A stretch of DNA of 5,782 nt from Sutterella sp. UBA4713 (GTDB taxonomy: Bacteria > Pseudomonadota > Gammaproteobacteria > Burkholderiales > Burkholderiaceae_F): positions 10,396 through 16,177 of the forward strand of contig DHJT01000008.1 of NCBI GenBank assembly GCA_002404465.1. The letters run 5' to 3'. The position numbers and the translations under genes are program-made. Shown piece by piece: positions 1 through 4,723 of this stretch. The notes under the pieces are model-generated. The model had not been told where the DNA came from and did not search any database. It saw only the letters and a program-made list of their open reading frames with translations. Position 1 is the stretch's first letter. Every line of letters begins with the position of its first letter.

Positions 1-67
1 GCGCAGTTGGTAGCGCGCCTGCTTTGGGAGCAGGATGTCGGGAGTTCGAATCTCTTCACCCCGACCA
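1..67 (+). tRNA. tRNA-Pro (anticodon UGG), 5' end cut by window edge
   Basis: The window opens inside this gene, at the D stem (GCGC 1-4 pairing with 13-16). About nine bases, the 5' acceptor strand plus two, lie outside. The anticodon stem is 18-22 with 30-34, and TGG at 25-27 is the anticodon, which reads proline CCN codons. The T loop TTCGAAT is at 45-51. The T stem (40-44 with 52-56) contains two G-U pairs at its outer end. The 3' acceptor strand is 57-63, the discriminator A is at 64, and CCA is encoded at 65-67. It is the first visible member of a three-tRNA run; any promoter lies upstream of the window. Confidence 0.96.
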
Positions 68-90
68 CAGAGGCGGCATACGTCTCGGAA

Positions 91-167
91 CTGCCCGTAG
101 CTCAGTTGGATAGAGCATCGGCCTTCTAAGCCGAGGGTCGCTGGTTCGAATCCTGCCGGGCAGGCCA
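91..167 (+). tRNA. tRNA-Arg (anticodon UCU)
   Basis: This is a complete cloverleaf. The acceptor stem 91-97 pairs with 157-163 (7 bp), the D stem is 100-103 with 113-116, and the anticodon stem is 118-122 with 130-134. The anticodon TCT at 125-127 reads the arginine codons AGA and AGG. The T loop TTCGAAT is at 145-151, the discriminator G at 164, and the encoded CCA at 165-167. The T stem (140-144 with 152-156) has a T-T mismatch in its middle pair (142 against 154), which is unusual. The gene lies 23 nt after tRNA-Pro and 12 nt before tRNA-His, so the three are probably processed from one transcript. The A/T-rich spacer 168-176 could be a nuclease entry site, which is inference. Confidence 0.97.
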
Positions 168-179
168 AAAAAATTTGAC

Positions 180-256
180 GGTGGGTGTAGCTCAGTTGGT
201 AGAGTCCCGGATTGTGATTCCGGTTGTCGTGGGTTCGAGTCCCATCTCCCACCCCA
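180..256 (+). tRNA. tRNA-His (anticodon GUG)
   Basis: The extra 5' G typical of tRNA-His (G-1) is encoded at 180 and faces C73 at 253. The acceptor stem is 181-187 with 246-252, the D stem 190-193 with 202-205 (last pair G-T), and the anticodon stem 207-211 with 219-223. The anticodon GTG is at 214-216. The T loop TTCGAGT is at 234-240 and CCA is encoded at 254-256. The sixth acceptor pair is a T-T mismatch (186 against 247); all other acceptor pairs are Watson-Crick. This is the last gene of the tRNA run and is followed 6 nt later by a terminator hairpin. Confidence 0.97.
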
Positions 257-262
257 GTTTCG

Positions 263-296
263 ACCCTCTCGGAGAGATTTCCGAGAGGGTTTTCTT
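263..296 (+). terminator. Rho-independent terminator of the tRNA operon
   Basis: A perfect 11-bp inverted repeat (263-273 with 280-290) encloses a 6-nt loop and is followed on the plus strand by TTTTCTT. This is a classic intrinsic terminator placed just after tRNA-His. It also lies 3' of ftsA on the opposite strand, but in that direction the hairpin is followed by CGAAACTGGG with no U tract. It should therefore work well for the tRNAs and poorly, if at all, for the ftsA transcript. Confidence 0.93.
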
Positions 297-299
297 ATC

Positions 300-1577
300 T
301 CACTCGCTAAAGTCGCCGTAAATGATTCCGCGCAAGAACCCCATAAATGCGCTCCGAGAGCGCTCGGTTCGATGCTCGCCGATTTCGCGTCGCTTTTGAA
401 TCTCGGCTAAGACGCCCATCACGGTCGCATCCTCCGGATCCGTCAGAGCAAAACGTGTTGAACGAACACGCAAGGGCTCACCGACTCGAACCGGCAACCC
501 GTAGGTCTTGCGAATCATGGCATCGAATCCGGGCATCTTGGCCATGCCGCCCGTAATGACGATGCCGCCGGCAGCTCTTCCCAACCAGTTGTCGCGCAAC
601 AGATGGGTTCGAGCAATTTGTTCGATAATTTCCTGAGCGCGGGGCTTGATAATGCCGACCACTTCCCGCGCCGAAATAACACGCTCGGATCCCGTAGCAT
701 CGTGCGTGTAGCGAATCTGAGAAAAAGCATCCTCGGGTCTGTCGTCCAAATGTCCGTAGGTCAGTTTGATATCCTCGGCCTCATCAAGAGAACAGCCGAT
801 TCCGGATGCAATATCTTGAGACAAATACCGTCCGCCTCGAGGATCGACGGCCGTATACTGGATTTGATTGCCGCGATAACAGGCGATGTCGGCCGCACCG
901 GCCCCGAAATCAATCAAAATCACCCCGAGCTCTTTTTCCGTCGGCGTCAGACAACTTGTGGCACTAGCCCAAGGTTGCATCACAACGCCGTCCAGATCCA
1001 GCCCGGCTTTTCGGATGCATTTGACCAAATTGACGGCAATACTGTCCGAGCCGATTGCCAAGTGAACATGCGCCTTTAGGACGGACCCTGCCATACCGAC
1101 CGGATCCGCGATGAGTGTGTCATCATCATCAATCGTATAACCCTTGACAGAATGCATGACAACCGAGTCGGTTTCATGCTTTAGGGCAACGTCGGTATCG
1201 GCATCATGAATCTTCGGGTCGAAAACCATGGCCAGTTTCGTTGCAGCCGCCACATCCTCACGCGTAATCTCATCGCCCGAGAGCACGAGCTTCCCGATTT
1301 TGTTGACACAATGCAGATTCTTGCCCGTCAAAGCAGCCGTCACGTGGGCAATCGGGTATCCGGATGTTTCACTTGCCTCCTCAACGGCACGGCGAATCGA
1401 TTCCACGGCACTTTCAACATCCTGAATGCATCCGCCGTCAACCCCTAAAGACGGAACCTTGCCGATGCCGATGACGTCAATTTGCCGAGGAACACTGATG
1501 TCGGCTACGGCAACTTCGACCTTGCTCGCTCCGATATCGATTGCGACAACGACATTGTTCGGTTGTATGCCTTCCAT
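300..1577 (-). CDS. ftsA: Cell division protein FtsA, actin-like membrane anchor of FtsZ
   Basis: FtsA binds ATP, polymerises under the inner membrane and tethers FtsZ filaments, recruiting later divisome proteins. The product is 425 aa, close to the usual 410-430. I chose the ATG at 1577: it has a good Shine-Dalgarno sequence and puts the first nucleotide-binding loop (residues 14-19, DIGASK) near the N-terminus, as in the family. The 1C domain follows at roughly 75-175, the second phosphate loop at 223-230, and the adenosine motif GIVITGG at 338-344. A C-terminal amphipathic helix with the hydrophobic run FMGFLRGIIYGDF (411-423) is the likely membrane-targeting sequence. Oddities: both phosphate loops deviate from consensus, there is an insertion of about 12 residues near 120-137, and the usual IPIAGDQVTNDI-type segment reads DPRGGRYLSQDI (245-256). 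ftsZ does not follow. The identity is secure; normal ATP binding is not assured. Confidence 0.96.
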   Translation of the reverse strand: MEGIQPNNVVVAIDIGASKVEVAVADISVPRQIDVIGIGKVPSLGVDGGCIQDVESAVESIRRAVEEASETSGYPIAHVTAALTGKNLHCVNKIGKLVLSGDEITREDVAAATKLAMVFDPKIHDADTDVALKHETDSVVMHSVKGYTIDDDDTLIADPVGMAGSVLKAHVHLAIGSDSIAVNLVKCIRKAGLDLDGVVMQPWASATSCLTPTEKELGVILIDFGAGAADIACYRGNQIQYTAVDPRGGRYLSQDIASGIGCSLDEAEDIKLTYGHLDDRPEDAFSQIRYTHDATGSERVISAREVVGIIKPRAQEIIEQIARTHLLRDNWLGRAAGGIVITGGMAKMPGFDAMIRKTYGLPVRVGEPLRVRSTRFALTDPEDATVMGVLAEIQKRREIGEHRTERSRSAFMGFLRGIIYGDFSE

Positions 1578-1584
1578 ATCAGCG

Positions 1585-1592
1585 CTCTCCCT
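1585..1592 (-). promoter_or_regulatory. Ribosome binding site of ftsA
   Basis: On the minus strand AGGGAGAG lies 9 nt (counted from GGAG) before the ATG at 1577. Its first two bases fall within the ftsQ stop codon (1593-1591). This site decides the ftsA start and suggests that ribosomes ending ftsQ can pass directly to ftsA. Confidence 0.8.
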
Positions 1593-2343
1593 AACGGCTC
1601 TCTTTACTTTCAAACTGCGACTTAGGCCAACGCGCGGCAAACGCATTCTCGTAACGCGCATCAATAAAAGACGGGCATCCGTGCAACGTCTCGCAAGCCT
1701 GTTTGTAGTAGTCCAAAACCAATTGCAACCGATCGAAAACCGCATCGGAACTGACGGCGCGTCCCAGTTCAATGCGTAGCATCAAGCCTCGCGGCATGCT
1801 AAGGCCGACGGTCCAGCTTCCGCGATAAGAAACCGCAACGGATTGAACGCGAGCACCGGCTTTGGCGGCGATGGCCTGAAAACGCGTTAAAAAACCAATG
1901 GCTTCCGGCGCATACTCAACGGTATCGGCCAGAATCAGCGGAAGCAACGCTGTTTTGTTTGCTTCCTCCACAAGCGGCATAAACACAATACCTTCCGAAG
2001 AGACAAGGCGTCCGTCGTCCCAGCGGGCCACCGGTTCGAGCCGCGTCACATTCACACTGATCGCATCGGGCCAAACACGCGAGACCGTCGCGGACTTGAC
2101 CCATGTTAAACGCTCGACGGCTTGCTTGACAAGCTGCAAATCCTGCGTAAAAAAACCGCCCGTCAGTTCCGTCTGAACGGCACGCCTGACATCGGATACC
2201 GCCCTGGCATCGCTTTCTCCCGTGACGACAAGTTCACGAATCTCCAGTGTCGGCCGACCGATGCTGTAAATGAGGACAAAGACGCCGACAAGGGCCGCCA
2301 AGCCCCCGAATCCGAAAGTAAGAAGCCGTCGATTAATGTTCAC
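1591..2343 (-). CDS. ftsQ: Cell division protein FtsQ, bitopic divisome scaffold
   Basis: FtsQ links cytoplasmic and periplasmic parts of the divisome and binds FtsB and FtsL. The 250-aa product has a short basic N-terminus (NINRR) and one transmembrane helix at about 7-27. A POTRA domain follows at about 33-101 (starting LEIRELVVTGE and containing the WP-D-I-V pattern near 91-99), then the FtsQ beta domain at about 104-235, ending in IDARYENAFAARW, which resembles the family's IDLRY motif. The start is GTG at 2343. It is the only usable start after the upstream in-frame stop, no ATG, GTG or TTG follows soon, and it leaves the transmembrane segment intact. No clear Shine-Dalgarno precedes it. 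The start overlaps ddlB by 11 nt, so coupling to ddlB translation is likely. Two periplasmic cysteines (217 and 223) are notable. Confidence 0.94.
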   Translation of the reverse strand: MNINRRLLTFGFGGLAALVGVFVLIYSIGRPTLEIRELVVTGESDARAVSDVRRAVQTELTGGFFTQDLQLVKQAVERLTWVKSATVSRVWPDAISVNVTRLEPVARWDDGRLVSSEGIVFMPLVEEANKTALLPLILADTVEYAPEAIGFLTRFQAIAAKAGARVQSVAVSYRGSWTVGLSMPRGLMLRIELGRAVSSDAVFDRLQLVLDYYKQACETLHGCPSFIDARYENAFAARWPKSQFESKESR

Positions 2344-3301
2344 ACGTTTTAGCCGATTTCAACACCGCGTTTTCCCGATCGAGCGTTGCCGTATCCAAAA
2401 CCCGCAACACAAGATCTTCGTAACTGAGTCCGGCGGCACGAGCGGCCATCGGAACCAGCGAATGCGGCGTCATGCCCGGACTCGTATTGAGCTCTAAAAG
2501 CACAAATGAGCCGTCCTCTCGCATCATCACATCGATACGCCCCCAGCCCCGCGCTCCGAGCACGGCAAACGCCTTTTCGCTTGTTGTAGCAATGCGCTCG
2601 GCAACGTCGGCATTGAGCCCTGCCGGGCACACGTAATGCACGGCATTGCCCCAATATTTGTTCTTGTAATCGTAATCACCCTCGGGAGCTTGAATGTCAA
2701 TAATCGGGAGCGCTTTTCCGTCCAATATCGACACTGTTAATTCCGAGCCGTAAATCCGCTCTTCGACAAGAACCTCCGTATCCAATTTCAAAGCTTCATG
2801 CAGGGCACAACGCACCTGTTCGATGCCGGCTTTGCAAAGTCGCGTGACGCCGATTGAAGAACCCTCCCGTGAGGGCTTGACAACCACGTCACCTCCGAGA
2901 GTCTCAAGAACCTGCTGCGCCTGCGAGACGCTAAAAACCGTCATGCCGCGCGCCACCGGAATGCCCGCCTTTTCCCAAAGCGCCCGCGTAGCCACTTTGT
3001 CGATGGCAACGGCACTGGCTTGCACACCGGCACCCGTATACGGAATTTGCAGGTACTCCAAAACGCCCTGAATCGTCCCGTCCTCACCGAATCGTCCGTG
3101 CAAAGCAATGTAGGCACGATCAAACGGTTCGCGAACAAGTCGATCAAGTCCCTCGGCCGGATCAACCGATACCGCATCAACGCCCCGTGAAAGCAAGGCT
3201 TTTAAAACGCCCGAACCGCTCATCATCGAGATTTCGCGCTCGGAACTAACGCCGCCCATCAAAACGGCCACACGGCCGTATTTTGTTTTGTTATCCATCA
3301 T
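2333..3301 (-). CDS. ddlB: D-alanine--D-alanine ligase (Ddl, B type)
   Basis: This ATP-grasp enzyme joins two D-Ala molecules in the cytoplasm, making the dipeptide that MurF adds to UDP-MurNAc-tripeptide. The product has 322 aa, slightly longer than the usual 305-315. The N-terminal domain has the substrate motif MGGVSSEREIS (15-25) and ALHGRFGEDG (66-75). The ATP-grasp core has VVKPSREGSSIGVT (139-152) and VEERIYGSELTVS (179-191). The flexible loop contains GDYDYKNKYW (208-217). The metal-binding end is RIDVMM (255-260) and LLELNTSPGMT (268-278), with the Glu and Asn that bind Mg2+. All expected catalytic motifs are intact. The start ATG overlaps the murC stop as ATGA. A second ATG follows directly (3298) and is better spaced from the Shine-Dalgarno, so the start is uncertain by one residue. 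Confidence 0.97.
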   Translation of the reverse strand: MMDNKTKYGRVAVLMGGVSSEREISMMSGSGVLKALLSRGVDAVSVDPAEGLDRLVREPFDRAYIALHGRFGEDGTIQGVLEYLQIPYTGAGVQASAVAIDKVATRALWEKAGIPVARGMTVFSVSQAQQVLETLGGDVVVKPSREGSSIGVTRLCKAGIEQVRCALHEALKLDTEVLVEERIYGSELTVSILDGKALPIIDIQAPEGDYDYKNKYWGNAVHYVCPAGLNADVAERIATTSEKAFAVLGARGWGRIDVMMREDGSFVLLELNTSPGMTPHSLVPMAARAAGLSYEDLVLRVLDTATLDRENAVLKSAKTCEH

Positions 3302-4701
3302 TCGGACTCCTTAACAAGCATGGCAGGGACTCGTCCGACGGACCCGGCTCCGACGGTTAAAACCACATCGCCGTCACGCACCATCTTACGGACAGCCGCA
3401 GGAACATCTTCAATACGAGGACAGAAAATCAGGTTGTTTTGCCCGCGCAACCGCACGGCGTGTGCCAATGCCCGACCGTCGGCTCCGACAACCGGCGCCT
3501 CGCCTGCCGGATACACATCCGCAAGGACAACGGCATCTGCCTGACACAAAAGATTGACAAAATCTTCAAAGCAGTCGCGTGTGCGCGTGTAGCGGTGAGG
3601 CTGAAAGACCAACAAAAGACGTTTTTCCGGCCAGGCCGTATGCACGGCTGCAATCGTGGCCTCAATTTCGTGCGGGTGATGCCCGTAATCGTCAACAAGC
3701 GTATACGAGCCGACTTTTTGTCCCTGGGCGTCACGAATGGCCACATTGCCGTACTGCGCAAAACGACGCCCCACTCCGGTAAATTCCGACAAGCCCTGAA
3801 CAATAGCCTTGTCACTGACACCGACCAGTGTGGCAATCGCTATCGCCGCAAGGGAATCGGTCACGTTATGCAAGCCCGGCAAATTCAAAACCACCGGGAG
3901 CGGATCATGACCGGGCCGCAAAACCGTATACGCCGTTCGCGTTCCTTCACTTCGAATGTCAATGGCCCGAACCTCTGCCGCTTCACTTAACCCGTACCCG
4001 ATAACGCGACGCGTCACGCGCGGCAGAATCGAGCGAACGTTTTCATCATCCACACACAGAACCGCCACGCCGTAAAAGGGAAGTCGCGAGAGGAACTCCA
4101 CGAAGGCATCTTTGAGTTTATTAAAGTCATGACCGTACGTGTCCATGTGATCGTGATCAATATTAGTCACAACCGACAAAACCGGCGTCAGATTTAAAAA
4201 CGATGCATCGGACTCGTCGGCCTCGGCCACAAGAAACTCTCCGGTTCCGAGCCTGGCATTAACACCCGAACTATTTAGGCGCCCTCCGATCACATACGTC
4301 GGATCCAGTCCGCCGGCTGCCAGTAACGTGGCCGTGAGCGACGTTGTCGTTGTTTTGCCGTGCGCACCGGCAATGGCAATGCCGCGACGAAGCCGCATCA
4401 ATTCGGCGAGCATCACGGCGCGCGGGACAACGGGAAGTTTACGGGCCTTTGCGGCAAGAACTTCCAGGTTCTCCGGCTTAATGGCCGAGCTAATCACGAC
4501 GGCATCGGCACCCTCGATATTTTCGGCTTTATGTCCGATATAAATTCGAGCCCCTAATTGGGCCAAGCGGTCCGTTACGGAACTGCGTGCAATATCCGAG
4601 CCGCTGACCGTATAGCCGAGATTTAAAAGCACCTCGGCTATACCGCACATTCCCGAGCCGCCGATTCCGACAAAATGCAAATGTTTGACAACAAACTTCA
4701 T
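3298..4701 (-). CDS. murC: UDP-N-acetylmuramate--L-alanine ligase MurC
   Basis: MurC uses ATP to add L-Ala to UDP-MurNAc, the first step of stem-peptide synthesis in the cytoplasm. The product is 467 aa, normal for the family. In order: the N-terminal Rossmann domain with HFVGIGGSGM (9-18), the ATP P-loop AGAHGKTTTT (111-120), the metal and carbamate region EADESDASFLN (160-170), NIDHDHMDTYGHD (180-192), the central-domain end PGLHNVTDSLAAIAIA (275-290), and the C-terminal ligase domain with DDYGHHPHEIEAT (337-349) and QPHRYTRTRDCF (367-378). The P-loop reads GAHGKTT where GTHGKTT is usual. I place the start at ATG 4701, which gives the family-like N-terminus MKFVVKHLHFVG. A TTG 12 nt upstream is in frame but lacks support. 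Neither start has a clear Shine-Dalgarno. The gene begins 22 nt after murG and overlaps ddlB by 4 nt; no murB lies between. Confidence 0.97.
   Translation of the reverse strand: MKFVVKHLHFVGIGGSGMCGIAEVLLNLGYTVSGSDIARSSVTDRLAQLGARIYIGHKAENIEGADAVVISSAIKPENLEVLAAKARKLPVVPRAVMLAELMRLRRGIAIAGAHGKTTTTSLTATLLAAGGLDPTYVIGGRLNSSGVNARLGTGEFLVAEADESDASFLNLTPVLSVVTNIDHDHMDTYGHDFNKLKDAFVEFLSRLPFYGVAVLCVDDENVRSILPRVTRRVIGYGLSEAAEVRAIDIRSEGTRTAYTVLRPGHDPLPVVLNLPGLHNVTDSLAAIAIATLVGVSDKAIVQGLSEFTGVGRRFAQYGNVAIRDAQGQKVGSYTLVDDYGHHPHEIEATIAAVHTAWPEKRLLLVFQPHRYTRTRDCFEDFVNLLCQADAVVLADVYPAGEAPVVGADGRALAHAVRLRGQNNLIFCPRIEDVPAAVRKMVRDGDVVLTVGAGSVGRVPAMLVKESE
3307..3312 (-). promoter_or_regulatory. Ribosome binding site of ddlB inside the end of murC
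   Basis: AAGGAG on the minus strand lies in the last codons of murC. It is 5 nt before the ATG at 3301 and 8 nt before the ATG at 3298. The spacing favours the second ATG, while the ATGA overlap with the murC stop favours the first. Confidence 0.8.
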
Positions 4702-4723
4702 AATGACAACCAATTTTTTTGCG

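Noticed and set aside
1..302. tRNA cluster as an integration site for a mobile element
   Set aside because: No integrase, direct repeat of a tRNA 3' end, or insertion sequence is visible; all three tRNAs have intact 3' ends with CCA.
603..1079. 158-aa open frame on the plus strand opposite ftsA
   Set aside because: Antisense shadow of ftsA with no domain that I recognise.
1578..1772. N-terminal extension of ftsA to an upstream start at 1772, giving 490 aa
   Set aside because: The extra 65 residues overlap ftsQ coding sequence and resemble no FtsA N-terminus. The ATG at 1577 has a good ribosome binding site and the correct distance to the first ATP loop.
3439..3990. 183-aa open frame on the plus strand opposite murC
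   Set aside because: It lies wholly antisense to a clearly coding murC, has no recognisable domain or ribosome binding site, and fits chance openness in moderately GC-rich coding DNA.
4702..4713. TTG at 4713 as the murC start
   Set aside because: No ribosome binding site precedes it, and the ATG four codons later gives the family-typical N-terminus.
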